A stretch of DNA of 64,000 nt, taken from Unio delphinus (lineage: Eukaryota > Mollusca > Bivalvia > Unionida > Unionidae). A program made the translations under genes and the position numbers. Position 1 is the first letter of the stretch. Each line of letters begins with the position of its first letter. This document shows, piece after piece, positions 11,401 through 28,647 of this stretch. A model generated the notes under the pieces. It was not told where the DNA came from and searched no databases. It saw nothing but the letters and a program-made list of their open reading frames with translations. The stretch covers positions 4,353,001 to 4,417,000 of the forward strand of contig JAQISU010000033.1 of assembly GCA_029339505.1 (NCBI GenBank). Reading direction: 5' to 3'.

Positions 11401-13470
11401 AACAAAACAAATAAAATTCAATTACTTGGAAGTTGGACTGACCATGGCATATCTACACAATTTGTTTAAATCTATTTTATTCAATCTTTCCAAGCAATCC
11501 CTGTTATAGCCATCCCTATTTTGAAAGTGTACGACAAATGTGGTCCTGTAGATTCATTTACTAATTTTAATTTAAGTGTTCTTTTAAAATGTATTGTAAT
11601 ACAGTTTAACCAAAGTCTATTCAAACCTGTTTGCAGAATATTCTGACCGTAACCGTGATAAGAAAACTTGTATGGCTATCAATGGACTTTTATATAGGTG
11701 GCCAAGTACTAAATGTGATCAAGAAAAGAATATGCTGAGTTAAACTAGACCTGAAAATTTACAACTGTGCTGCATGTCTAATTGACACAATTCAATTAGC
11801 CTGCTATACAATACATCATTGGTAAACATATTATGGCCTTTCCTTCTTTAGAAGGTTTGTCAGTGGTAGGTGGTGCCGTTTATACGATTTACTGGTTGTA
11901 TTTCTAGCATGCCGATTTTACAGACTGACACATACATGTACATGTATACACAATTTTCAAAACTGAAGAAAAAAAACCCAACTTTTGCAAGATTTTTTAC
12001 ATTGTAATGATTGGTTTTTGTAATGAGAGAGGAAAATATCTGCTTCTACAAACACGTTTATTCCATAGCATACAGACTATAACCGACTTGCTTGTCTGAC
12101 CTGCATCTAGCACCCTATCGGTCATGCTTATCTCCAATCACTAATATGCTTGTTCAGCAGTAGGGAAATTCTATATCACTGTATAGCATTGCTTCTAGAA
12201 AACTTCATATATAATCACAGAGCTCTCGGAAACATTTAATTACGCGTATCTGGACGCAAATTTTTCATCTGGGACGCAGAAAATCATGCACACAGGAGTC
12301 CTCCATACGCATGGTTTTTTTTTTGGGGGGGGTGCTTTTTTTTCTTTTTTTTCCTTTGCAAACAGGATAGTTTCGCGGCATAATAAATATGTTCTAATCA
12401 CTATGAAAAATGAGGCAATGCTTTTGTTTGAGTATGTTGCTGACTTTCTTTGAGCAAAGGTCGTCAGCTTGCTTTGATGATGGTGCATTTGTTATTGAAA
12501 GGCACCGCTAACGCCTCTAGTTGAAGGACCTAACAAATACCCATTTCTTATTGCTGCGGCAACACCAGATAATTGTAGAACATTGAGACAGATTTGTTTA
12601 ATTTGTTTAGTATATATAAGTGCTTCAAAGGTAATCAGTTTTCTTTGAAGTGTCAGCAAAACAATTTTTTTCTTCCATCTGGTTTTTATAAAAAATTAGT
12701 GTCATCTGGTTGACTGTACTCATTTCACGTTTCTGCCTTCAAAGGTGTTGGATTTTAAATAGTCAGTTGCATGGTTATTTTGATTATAATACAGCATACA
12801 GTAAAAAGACCAGATATCAGCATAAGCGGATTATGATATAACAGTGCATTGTTATATCTAAGTTCGCTGCTTCCTGTCATGGTGCCTTTGTTTTTCTCTA
12901 CTCCAAACGCAAGTCTGTACATACAGTTTTTATCAGCCAAAATTCGTGTCGCCACAAATATCGCCAGATGGTATTTATTTTGTCACCAAAAAGGGAAAAC
13001 AGAATCGCAATTTTCTACATTGGCAAAGCCCCATGATCCTGTAATTGGTTTCATTTCTGATTGTAGCTGTATAAATATTGAATGCGAACTCGAAACCAAG
13101 ACACATCGAGACATGGACAAAATGCCATTTGCAAATATTGACAAGAATTTTGGCGTTAAACAAAAAAATGATGAAGATTTAAATGAGATGCCCAAAAATA
13201 ATTAATTTTATTTTTTTATACCAAAAAATGCAGGTTATTGAATAATTACAGAAATGATGTATTGTTGTGCAGAATTACCAGTCACGCCGAATAAGCTGAT
13301 ACAGTTGTACATGTCAGTGTTGGGAGAATTAAACTCGATGGCAACCAACAGTTCTTCTAATTTTCAAAGTTTATAATTTTTTGGGATGGGACTGCAACTT
13401 TTGCTGGTGGGACTCCTATTTTTACCAAAATGGGAGTCCTGTACTCCTAGTTTTAAAATCCTAGTGAGAC
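11401..13470. other. no recognisable gene
   Basis: Contains a low-complexity T/G-rich run at 12310-12355 and open frames of up to 118 codons (12849-13205, plus strand) that resemble nothing I recognise and have no splice or domain support. Confidence 0.4.
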
Positions 13471-13474
13471 CTCT

Positions 13475-13772
13475 GTAATCACGTGAGCATGTCAAAATAC
13501 TACGTGTATAATCACATGAGCATGTCAAAATACTACATATATAATCACATGAGCATGTCAAAATACTACATATATAATCACATGAGCATGTCAAAATACT
13601 ACATATATAATCACATGAGCATGTCAAAATACTACATATATAATCACATGAGCATGTCAAAATACTACATATATAATCACATGAGCATGTCAAAATACTA
13701 CATATATAATCACATGAGCATGTCAAAATACTACATATATAATCACATGAGCATGTCAAAATACTACATATA
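13475..13772. repeat. 33-bp satellite, left block (9 units)
   Basis: Near-identical 33-bp units beginning catgagcatgtcaaaatact then acatatataatca. Because 33 is a multiple of three, both strands appear open (11-residue periodic frames), but these are by-products of the repeat. The array continues at 15802 after the inserted element. Confidence 0.95.
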
Positions 13773-15801
13773 CCGTATTTACCGTATGTTTTCGGAGACT
13801 GTATGTTTTCGGACACCGTTTTTTTTCGGGGAAAAATCATATGTAAATGCCTTGTAAGTTTTCGGACGTTGCTCCGCTATAATTGTTTCTACAATTTATG
13901 TTTTCGGACACAATCTTGGAGGATCTGCTTCGTCGTTTTAATGTAAAATTTACAGCGTGTTTGCCGTTAATTTAACTGATACAAAGTTCGCTTCATTTGG
14001 TCGCCAATTATTTAATGCGATCATGAACGTCCATGAACTAATATAATTTAAAATTATTAATCACATGTGTGTGTGTGTGTATGTAGATTGATAGATAGAT
14101 AAAAAAATTATATTAAGCCATTAACAATAAATAACGATATCAAAGAATGAAAAGTATGATTTAATGCTGTAATATATTTAAATATATTGTTTAATTTCAA
14201 GCAGGTTGTCCATAGCATGTTTTAGGTCCTCGGGTGAAAAGCCCTCAAATTCTGTATTGCTATCATCATCATCCATAATGTTTAATTGTTCGTCATTTCT
14301 GATCAGCGCATTTTCGCTTCCGCTCAGATTGACACTGATGCCGCACACCTTAAAAGATTTCATTATCATTGTGCATCTTTGGAGACGATTTTGGCAAGGG
14401 CGAGTCCCTCCAAGAACTAGGCAGTGCCTCCTCACTTATTGCATAACGTACGATAAACTTATCCATCAAAATTATTACAGTACTAACAATATTATGTTTC
14501 ACAACGATAGCTATCCAGTATACTAACTTTTGTATGTGGTGGGTATTTTATTTATACTTTTTATTTTAATAGTTTGATTCAGCTAACAAAAATATGATTG
14601 GTTGTCAGTATAGACATTGTTACACACGAAACCACTTCATACAGGTGTGACAGTTATGGCTTTGATTAGAAACCATGACCCCTGCTTTATATCATTAAAC
14701 AATACATCAGAGTCGGTATGGATTAGTAAAATTCATTGGCATTGTCCAACAAAACAAACCCCTTATCCTTGAGGCATTATATTACAAAGGTTTAAACATA
14801 GTTATTGTTCTACAGGTAATAAACCTCTTGGTAGACGATATATTTGATTGTGGGTGCTAAATGTTAGGTACATCGTGTGCTCTTTTAATAAAATCCAGAT
14901 GGCTGCCTTTTATTTCCGAACACATCTGTCAAAGAAATCCCACCAGTTATATTATTAAAAATTAACACCCAGACACTTTGAAATCTCTGACAAGCATCAC
15001 TACAATCTTCGAGCAGTAGATCGTTTCAAGCCGGCAAGCTTTGCTCATTTTAAATCTACCCTCGACTAGGTGGGAAAAAAAAGAAGAGAGAACCACAACA
15101 AATGCATCACCTTTATTTAAAAAAAATATCAACATATTAATCACGCTGATTCGTATATTGCAAATTGCTTTTTATTTTTTCCCTTCGTAGGCGTACATAC
15201 AACACTCACCCCATTTGGAGCCTCTCACCCTTGGTGCTCTAAGAATAGCCATCATACACTTACCGGTGTTTCGACTCTCGATACTAAAATGTTTCTGCCC
15301 AAAATATCTTAAGAATTATAACTCCAAAATCTTTTTATTTAGTTTGTATTAATATCTTAATTACACAGAAATAAAGCTTGCGTGCGTTTGTAATGTAGAT
15401 TTTAATGATCATTAGCAGAAGTTTAAACTGGATTGCAAGATTACTATGTTAATATGGCGGTTCTTTTGGAAAATACGCACACAATCGTGGCTCTAATACA
15501 TGTATGGCTTTGTTTTCTGGTGGATGGACATGTATCAAATAGACAAAATAGGCAAGTAATGCCCATTTTTCATTAATTATCCTTTCCGTTGTGTTAGACA
15601 AAATACTTGTTTTACTTCATGGCAGCACGTTTTCATGTGAGCTAACGGTAACTTCGTTACGGACGGAAAAGGGGTGGGGGGGCGGCATAATTCTATCTTC
15701 ACTTGTATGTTTTCGGACACCTAATCAAAGAATTTAATATGTATTCGGAAAACAAAAAAAGTAATTATTTGTTGCAGTCCGAAAACATACGGTAAATACG
15801 G
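13773..15801 (-). mobile_element. pogo/Tigger-like DNA transposon, 2.03 kb, decayed
   Basis: Both ends carry inverted repeats of about 24 bp: the left begins CCGTATTTACCGTATGTTTT, the right ends AAAACATACGGTAAATACGG. The element sits inside a 33-bp satellite unit and TA is duplicated on both sides (13771-13772 and 15802-15803). Removing the element plus one TA restores an exact satellite unit. Extra gtatgttttcggac motifs lie subterminally. The only recognisable coding is a transposase C-terminal remnant on the minus strand. Confidence 0.9.
14178..14400 (-). pseudogene. pogo/Tigger-type transposase C-terminal remnant
   Basis: The segment SFKVCGISVNLSGSE followed by an Asp/Glu-rich tail (DDDDSN...EGFSPEDL) matches the usual end of pogo/Tigger DDE transposases (SFkkCGIs.a.dGsEd pattern). 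The catalytic core and DNA-binding domain are not recognisable upstream. Its orientation defines the element as minus strand. Confidence 0.65.
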
Positions 15802-16160
15802 TATAATCACATGAGCATGTCAAAATACTACAAATATAATCACATGAGCATGTCAAAATACTACATATATAATCATATGAGCATGTAAAAATACTACATA
15901 TATAATCACATGAGCATGTCAAAATACTACATATATAATCACATGAGCATGTCAAAATACTACGTATATAATCACATGAGCATGTCAAAATACTACGTAT
16001 ATAATCAAATGAGCATGTCAAAATAGTACATATATAATCACATGAGCATATCAAAATACTACATATATAATCACATGAGCATGTCAAAATACTACGTATA
16101 TAATCAAATGAGCATGTCAAAATAGTACATATATAATCACATGAGCATGTCAAAATATAT
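15802..16160. repeat. 33-bp satellite, right block (about 11 units)
   Basis: Same unit, phase and orientation as 13475-13772, with more point variants (tacgtatata, gcatatcaaa). Units are more diverged than in the left block. Confidence 0.95.
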
Positions 16161-18640
16161 CTTAAAAACTAATGGAACTGTATGCTGTGTGAAGAAAATC
16201 TTACTCATCTATAGTTCGTTCTATCACTGTTCATATCTGCTTTTTTTCGTTTCTTATCAAATTTCATATCCACATCTCGAAACAAAGCTGAAATTACAGA
16301 ATTCATTTAATGCACAAATGATCTTAAACATATTTCCTACTGACAATAGTGCAACACCGTTATTTGAAAAAGACTGGTCTGTGTACACAGTCAACTTTGT
16401 CCGAGTTCTGGGATTTAAATTTCTCACACTGTAAGAAAATGAATGGGAGGCAACTACATTATGGTCAAATATAGCTGAATCGGAAAGCTGAAAACTGTGT
16501 AGTAAACAAATAGTCATCACATGTTATGGTGGCATCGAAGAAGCTGACATAAACAGGCTATCCTGTTTCAGCACGTCACGTCTCACAAGTGTCATGCTGT
16601 TTTACTGATACAAATGGTGTTGAAATAATTCATGCACAAATGAATTAAGCAATTTCATCCACATTTAATGATGGTGATGTGAAAATTCACAGAGCTACAT
16701 GTACAGCTATCACTTTGTCCAACGAACTATACTGCAGTATATCTACTTTTCTGATATTTTCGTGTAATATATAATATACCTGAACATCTACCTCGTATAT
16801 TAAGGATATCCAAGATATATATGGAATAGACTTAGGTGGATTTCATGTACATTGGAGGTGTGTGTGTGTGTGTGAGATTGGGGTTCATTTGGGCGTTTCA
16901 AGTAACCCGATGGGACATTTCAGTATCAAGCTGACCTCTTGTATCTTTGAAGGTCGCCGAAAGAATCACTTATAGCAATACATGGCGTATGTTAAAGCAG
17001 CCGAAACAACGAAAAGTGTGTGACCAATAAGCCCCATGTCTTTATTTTATTAGCTATTGTCCGATTGCAGACTTGTACCTTGTGAACAAGGAACAAAAAA
17101 TTAGGTCATCGTGGAGAAACAACTGCTAATAACTATACTGAACATCAAGCATAATAAATGCTATCTAACTATCTTAATTAAAAAAATTAATATATAATAT
17201 TAACCAGAGTCAAGATTTAGGTACTAAAGTAAATGTCAACCTTGTATAGTTTGTTTTACATATAGAGATGGTAAACAATCTTGTACAGGTAAGCTGAGAC
17301 TGGCAGACTGGTCCCCTGTCTTATTTAAATAAATAAGTATAAACGATCAAGCTTTGGTCCGAAACGGATATTGTCTCTTATTTATTTTCAAAAGCAACAA
17401 ATGTTACGTAGCCATACAAGATCAGTGATAAGGCCGACTTTGTTGTTGAGCGGCTCCATAATGGGCAGAGTATATCATGTGGAAATTTCTTAATTAAATT
17501 TGTGTGGGCCGAATATATAATGGGCTGACTTTGTTATGGGCTGATTCCGTTATCACCCGAATCTCCAGTTATCAGACTGATTTACACATAGAGGCAGCAA
17601 AGCAATAATAGGCCGGAAACCAGACTAGAGTCAAACGGAAACTACTACATCACTACTAAAAGTCGAAAAGACTGATAATTAAATCCCCCATACCGGGGTT
17701 TTAAAAAAACACAAAAAAACCCCCACACACAATATAAGAAAACAACCAAATAAATGATTGTACTAATTTTCCGCATCTTAAACTAAAGATCAAAGTGATG
17801 TTTGCTTTTACTTTAAGTTTCCATGCTTGTTATACATACTTCCTTACCTAATTTTATATACTGGGATGATTTATCACTCTCTTCCACTAAGAATCTCAAA
17901 TTCTTCTTACATTTATTTGAGTTATAGAAGAAATGATTACTACATGTTGTAATATATTTCAGCTTTGATTCCTTAGAAAAGGTCTGTGCAAAATAGTTTT
18001 AAGAGTTTTCATGAAAGAGGTGACTACTGCCATAATTTCATGCACATTTCCTGGGCAGACTCAAATTTTTATAAATATCTTGTTTATATATTGGATTCCA
18101 TAGTAGTGAATAGTATTCTAAAACCGGTCATACGATGTGTATTACCTTGCTAAAGGAATCTCGAATGAATCATATTCTTTGGTTTAAACACCCCCTAAAC
18201 AGACTTTAACGTGTGGTCTACTGTGGCATTACCTTTCTTCTTGCCTTGCAAGCGTTTAAACTGGTCATCAGACAGTTTATCAAAATGAATCATGAAAAAT
18301 TTCGTGATTGCATTTCAACATGTTCTTTGTTATGAAAATTTGGTTTAAAAACAAAAATAGCAGGCGAGAAATATTTTCTTCGCTATTAATGACAAAGGTC
18401 ATAAAGGATAAAAACTTGGCCAATCGCCCACTTGAACGAATCAGACAGTGGTGTTTGATTGGTGGAATGCCAAAGATGATGTCCAGTAGAAATTATAAAT
18501 TAATGCATGCAAGACAATAGTTAATTTTAGAATGGGCAAGTAACGTTATAGTATCAATATTTCAACTGTGGATTCAATGTTGCATATCATGAGAGATTAA
18601 AATTCCCAGGTCATATTTTCTAGTATCTTTTTGTGAGAGA
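16161..18640. other. no recognisable gene; short GT repeat
   Basis: A (GT)n run lies at about 16858-16875. A segment at 17427-17575 with repeated gggc(c/t)gactttgttatgg motifs and gtgataa / ttatcac ends could be a decayed MITE. No coding support was found. Confidence 0.4.
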
Positions 18641-18659
18641 AGCTTGTATATTCACTGAA

Positions 18660-18885
18660 TGTTAAGAACCATTTGTTGGACTCTACTGTTGGAGACTTAA
18701 GTCTTCCTGGAGAATCGTAAGGCCTATGTTTTGGATTCTACTGCTAGGTACTTAAGTTTTCATGGAGAATCGTAGGGACTATGCACTGGTCTCTACTGAT
18801 AGGGACTTAAGCCTTCATGGAGCATCGTATGGACCCTGTTTTGGACTCTACTGCTAGGGACTTAAGTATTCCAGGCGAATCTTAC
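18660..18885. repeat. tandem repeat, ~60-bp unit x 4
   Basis: Units share ctactg(c/t)tagggacttaag followed by ttc(a/c)tggagaatcgta. The copies are diverged, indicating an old array. It abuts LINE-derived sequence. Confidence 0.8.
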
Positions 18886-18889
18886 AATT

Positions 18890-19180
18890 TATATTATACT
18901 TAAGATTACTTTAATATCATCTGTGAACAACCTGTCAGTCGAATTAATTGAATCTGGAATATCATTAATATAAAAAGGAATAATACAGAGCCAAAATGTA
19001 TCCGGGCGGGACACCACCATTAACAGGTTTCCAAGATATCAGTCAACCGTAGAGAAATAGTCTCGGCCTCTACCGTTCTAAATAGTATATATCAGTACAT
19101 TCCTTCCAATTTATGAATACGCCTCTTTTGTATAACAATATCGAAAGCCTTGTGAAAATCCAAGTTGACGTTATCAATTT
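18890..19180 (-). pseudogene. LINE reverse transcriptase fragment (CR1/Jockey-like)
   Basis: Minus-strand reading gives VNLDFHKAFDIVIQKRRIHK, then after stops and shifts a GVPPG block (normally GVPQGS), then FYINDIPDSINSTDRLFTDD. These are consecutive RT fingers/palm motifs in the right order; the catalytic FADD box reads FTDD. The piece has stops and frame changes, so it is dead. Confidence 0.8.
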
Positions 19181-19235
19181 ATTTCGATTATTATTAATTT
19201 ATGTTGTTTAGAATATAGTTTATTTAGATTGCTAC

Positions 19236-19380
19236 AGTTACTTTGGTTAGAGCATCGGCCTGGGATGCGGGAGGTCGCTGGTTCAAACCCTGGTCGAGTC
19301 ATACCTAAGACATAATAAATAGTACAAACAACTGCCTTACTAGGCGCACAGAGTGAATGCTCTCTTCCGCATGTCATGAG
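19236..19380 (+). mobile_element. SINE family B fragment
   Basis: The tRNA-like head (ggttagagcatcggcc ... ggttcaaaccctgg) and cgagtcatacctaagac body match the SINE at 11087. It is truncated at its 3' side. Confidence 0.7.
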
Positions 19381-19839
19381 AGTCGACTGATGGAAACACC
19401 TTTTCGAACTGGGACATGTCTAATAAACGTGCGTGGTTTATATCAATCTGGACTTTGTATTTTAAGGAGCCTGCCATTTTGTCATCTTATTGGTTTTGTA
19501 TCTTTTGTGGATACTTTTAACTTACTTGGTACTGTAAAGACAGGACTGTGCTTATGTGCCGTCAAACCTTATACATAATATGACAGTGGCATTGCTGTTC
19601 ACGGTTATATGCGCTATATACAAAACTAAAAGAAGAGTAGTACGGGAAATTGCAATTACAAAAAAAAATTTTAAAAAATAAAATCAAAAAAATATTTTTA
19701 AAAATATAAAATAACACATAAGTAAAAGAGGATGAATCAGACGGTTAATACATTTCATTTTCCTCCAAATGAAGGACTTCTACCATCGAAGGCATGAGAG
19801 AGATTTATATTCTTGTTATGTATACTTAATCTATATTGT

Positions 19840-20015
19840 CTAAACCTGACTTTTATCATGATCGCAACTGAGGTCTGTGAATGGAGTTAATGCATATCTG
19901 ACTTTTTATCATGATCGTAACTGCGGTTTTTGAATGGAGTTAATGTATACCTGACTTTTATAATGGTCGCAAATGAGGGTTGTGAATGCAGTTAATATAT
20001 ATCTGACTTTTGCCA
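19840..20015. repeat. tandem repeat, ~58-bp unit x 3-4
   Basis: Units share ctgacttttatcatgatcgc followed by aactg(a/c)gg...gaatg(g/c)agttaat. Confidence 0.8.
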
Positions 20016-20402
20016 TAGTGTAAGTAAACGCGATTTTAAGTAGCAAGAGTTCACGGTCAGCTTTGTTTGAATAAGACTAGGTCAGTCACTTTCCATTATG
20101 ATGATTGTTTTTTCCAGAATAATCTGTTGCAACATAGGTCACGTGAAAATGTACAAAAGGATAATTGGTAAACACATATGATCTCCATGGCTACTCAAAG
20201 ACGCACAGTTCTCCAATTAGCCAGTTTTCATTTGACCGAGACGGTAACAGAAAAAGCTTAATTAGACAGAACTCTGACTAGCAATGGTACACATCAGACT
20301 AAGTCTATTCGAGATGTTTGGTAGACTAAAGTACTGCAATTATTATAGCGTGCACAATTATTGGTCGTATGCAATTTTGTCGTCTAAACCTGACTTGTTT
20401 GA

Positions 20403-20528
20403 AGACAATCATCGCCAGTTTTGCATTAACCCTACGGTCTTATTTGCAACTGATCACGTGCATTCATCGCGTGCATTTTTCTCATAATAAATGGATTGTG
20501 ATACAACGAAACTAGAAAGATACGTGGG
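20403..20528. repeat. 126-bp direct repeat, left copy
   Basis: gaagacaatcatcgccagtt through gaaagatacgtggg is repeated at 21778-21902 with one 4-base gap (cgtg missing in the right copy). The two copies bracket a 1.25-kb LINE-like insert. Confidence 0.9.
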
Positions 20529-21576
20529 TTGCCCTCTATGCAGAAGTGCCCCATATACGAAGTACCACACAATAACACAGTGCGACGAAACAATGGAAGA
20601 ACAAATCAAACTAATAATGGAAATAATGAAGGTGGACAAATATGACAGACGGCAATTACTCTTCCTAGACGGAAACTTTAATAAACAATTGGTACGACAA
20701 ATAATGGACTTTATAACGAGGACTCTAATAAGGTGTGGACCATTAATGAAGGTTAAGTAAATATCTTTTAAAATATAATATTTAAACTATATATAAAAAA
20801 AATTAAAAAAAATTCATTGCTGTATAAACAATGTAAGGGGAAAGTACACATGAGGACGCAATAGGGCTAAATCACATGGCGCCACGCGAAGTGAGCAGGC
20901 CTGTGACAGAGTTTGGAAAAACCACCCCTAATAATAACTCTATATTTTCTAATGTACTTCTATTTCTCTGGATACTATATCCATTCTTTTTCTGCCATGT
21001 CTATCTCCCGCAATAGACATGGCTCCCAATTAAAGGGAATTTAAACAATTTAGAAATTTTTTTCTTAATAAATAAAATTATAAATAATTGAAGGCCGGAC
21101 CAAATTGAGACAGGAAATGTACAGCCAAATAAAATTGTACATTTTCTGTCTCAAGGCAGACGGACCAAAAATATAAATATTACATAGACAAATTGAAGAA
21201 CACTAAAATTATTAAATAATACACTTCAATTTATGTCAAATTCAAAAATAAAATAATTTTTTTTTTTTTTTAAATTAAAATAAAATAAACGTTTTATTGT
21301 CTTCCAAATTTGGAGAAGACAGGGAAAAAGAAACAAGACAACTGGTACAAATTTGAACGAGAAAAGGCTATCCTTTACAAAAATACAAAGTATATACTTT
21401 ATATAGCACCACACAAATAGCACCAATCACAAATAGCAAACACAAGGATAATAGGAGACCACTAGTCATGGTCAAATTAAACAAAACGTAGAATACTAGT
21501 ATGTGGGTAGGCCAAATCCCACCTAGTAAAGAAATACGTAAAAGACACTAGGGACATAGGAAAAAATACCCCTTAT

Positions 21577-21609
<33 letters not shown>

Positions 21610-21777
21610 CCCCGATGGGGAAAAATTATTTAAGGATTTAGATGTAAAAATTTAAAAATAAAATACAACATAATAACATACTGGGGGCAAACACACATAC
21701 ATAATAACTTTTTTAAAAAAAAATTTTGATTAGGGGGGTGGGGGCATCTGTCTGGTCCCCCTCCCCCCCAAAAAAAG
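20529..21777 (+). mobile_element. 5'-truncated LINE-like insert bracketed by direct repeats
   Basis: A short open frame that starts in the left repeat (ATG at 20491) runs to 20760, with a Cys/His knuckle (GCPLC...YHTITQC) like the zinc-binding C-terminus of several LINE polymerases. It is followed by about 1 kb of AT-rich 3' sequence, a hairpin at 21105-21154, a (TA)n run and a terminal A-tract (aaaaaaag). A severely 5'-truncated LINE with an unusually long target duplication explains this best; the LINE clade cannot be named. Confidence 0.55.
21105..21154. other. hairpin, 19-bp stem
   Basis: ttgagacaggaaatgtaca (21105-21123) pairs with tgtacattttctgtctcaa (21136-21154) with one mismatch and a 12-nt loop. 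It lies in the 3' region of the LINE-like insert. Confidence 0.75.
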
Positions 21778-21902
21778 AAGACAATCATCGCCAGTTTTGC
21801 ATTAACCCTACGGTCTTATTTGCAACTGATCACTCATTCATCGCGTGCATTTTTCTCATAATAAATGGATTGTGATACAACGAAACTAGAAAGATACGTG
21901 GG
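21778..21902. repeat. 126-bp direct repeat, right copy
   Basis: Matches 20403-20528 apart from a 4-base deletion. A SINE begins immediately at its right edge. Confidence 0.9.
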
Positions 21903-22105
21903 ACCAGGTACGTGAGTGGTTAAGGCGCTGGCCTTTACAGGTCACCGACACCTCACATCGGTTATAGTGGGTTTGAATCCGGGTATGTGAAAAAGCTTGC
22001 CAGTAGCTTAATGTGGGTCGGTGGTTCTTCTTTCACCAAATATACTGGCTGCCATGTATAGGTATCACGTGCTGAAATATGTCGTAAAACCCACAACAAC
22101 AGCAA
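21902..22105 (+). mobile_element. tRNA-derived SINE, family A
   Basis: The A box (gagtggttaaggcgctggcc) and B box (gggtttgaatccggg) are clear, followed by gaaaaagcttgccagtagct, a ggtcggtggttcttc block and the tail gctgaaatatgtcgtaaaac. It is the best preserved promoter head among the family A copies. Confidence 0.85.
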
Positions 22106-22109
22106 ACGG

Positions 22110-23771
<1,662 letters not shown>

Positions 23772-24401
23772 GGCGTCTTATATACATTAACGTTTGATTG
23801 TTCTCGACTAATTTGCCACATACATGTAGCCTTAGAGTGCTTTTGTTTAAAATGTTTATTTTGTTGTTGTTATGTTCTACCCTGCGTATGTAACTGTAGT
23901 TTTGCCTCACGGACTGTAAGGTAAGAAATTCTTATTTTTATCCGTTTGCAAATGACTTACCTATGCATAATGCTGGTTATCAAATTAATCTAAACCATGA
24001 ATTAAAAAAATGGCGTGTGACGAGAATACAAGCCACCCACCCCCATAACAAGAATGTATTAATACGCTAGTTTAATTTAATATAAGGTAAATTCGGACAT
24101 ATATAATGCCTCCATCTATCGGTAGTAGATTAATATAAAAAATATGCTCCAATTCATGAAGCACCGATTAAAAATGGAAATTAGATTCCGGTAAATTAGT
24201 AGTATGTATTAACTAGTAGTCTGTTATATGCGAAGTTCCAATCCACAAATCACGTCAATTAAGGTTTGACTTGTTATGTTTATCTATACGTTGTGTACTT
24301 AAAAAAAAAAATAATGATAGTAAATTCTAGTGATTTATCGTTAGCTACAATTTTGTACATGCGTACGTTTTATTTTAAGAAATTAAGAATGTACAAATAC
24401 A

Positions 24402-24402
<1 letters not shown>

Positions 24403-24488
<86 letters not shown>

Positions 24489-24607
24489 ACCGACCTGTTT
24501 GTTTTATAGCTGCAGCCGTCTACTAGAGACATTTGTGCAGCTTTTATAGACACCATATCGGTGTCCATTTAGTTCCTTCGGGGAGGGGAAGGATGCACTC
24601 CCTCCCC

Positions 24608-24699
<92 letters not shown>
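24403..24699. repeat. two long (AT)n arrays
   Basis: (AT)n at about 24403-24485 and 24611-24699 flank roughly 125 bp of unique sequence ending in a cccctcccc-rich block. Confidence 0.98.
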
Positions 24700-24703
<4 letters not shown>

Positions 24704-25129
24704 GAGTCCAAAGAAATTCGTCTGGATTAAGGGCTCACTGGACAATACTATTACTTTGGAACTATTGTGAGTGAAGAGGTCTAGACGATATCATTCTGAC
24801 ACGTCAGGACTGTTGGTGGACCAGTATCTGAAATGTATACGGACCATTTAACTTTTTCGGACTTTAATATAACTTTTTCAGGATTATTTTGAATTCAATT
24901 CATAATATTGTAAGTTCCGCTTAAACGTTCATTTATAAATTGATAACTAATTTCTTTATTAAGTTTTACAAAACGTGCTGGTTTTTCTTCTTTCTTTTAA
25001 TTAGTTTTTTCACCCGAGGGTCGTAACACTACAAACTACAACCACAGATAAATATTCAAACAAATAGTATAAATAGGTTTTAACCATAGTTAGCAATATA
25101 TTCAGCAATTCAGCAATCGCAATCATGTC

Positions 25130-28030
<2,901 letters not shown>

Positions 28031-28647
28031 TGATGAATGTTGTCACCGTTCGTTTAGTCTTAAGCACAATGTAGTATGAGGAGCCAATTAGTGGTCATTT
28101 AAAGCAATTAATCAGGATCCATCATAGCATAAACCGGTTGACTATATTTCACGTGATGGCGGTTTATTGAAGAACAAAGGACGTCTTCAGAATGGAACAA
28201 GACAGCTGAGAAACATTCTAATCGTTCTCGTTTCCAAAACAAGGAGATGAAGAAGCACATACAAACTGAACAGCCAATGTATGATGAAGGACAATAATTT
28301 AGACGAAGATAGACAACAAGCACATATATCATGAAAAACAGCACAAAAAGAGAAGAGCTGAGTCAAGCTGGTTAAGCTTTAGCGACCATCTTTCCAGAAA
28401 ATATAGAAAATGCTAATTCTGAACAGAGGTCAAGTACATGGTTATATACGTTTGTCAGCATAATCAGGTTAGTATTGTTGTTTGATCTAGAAGTTCGTTT
28501 GGGCTGGAATTTATTTCTACAATTTGTTTAATTAAGTGATTTACTTTTGTCCGTGAAATACAAAGTGCGCATACAAATATTTTTAGACATAGATATTTAC
28601 TAGGATTTGTAGTGAAATCAAACGTGGAATTATATTACTGTGTTTTT

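Noticed and set aside
12849..13205. 118-codon plus-strand frame
   Set aside because: No recognisable motif, and overlapping frames of similar length exist on the other strand; kept only as a note for the region.
13364..13857. Long open frames of 124-158 codons on both strands with an 11-residue period
   Set aside because: They are produced by the 33-bp satellite, whose length is a multiple of three; no start context, domain or splice support.
15734..16153. 139-codon minus-strand frame
   Set aside because: Same 33-bp satellite effect in the right block.
13475..16160. Possible CRISPR-like regularly spaced repeat
   Set aside because: The units are contiguous with no unique spacers, and the genome is animal.
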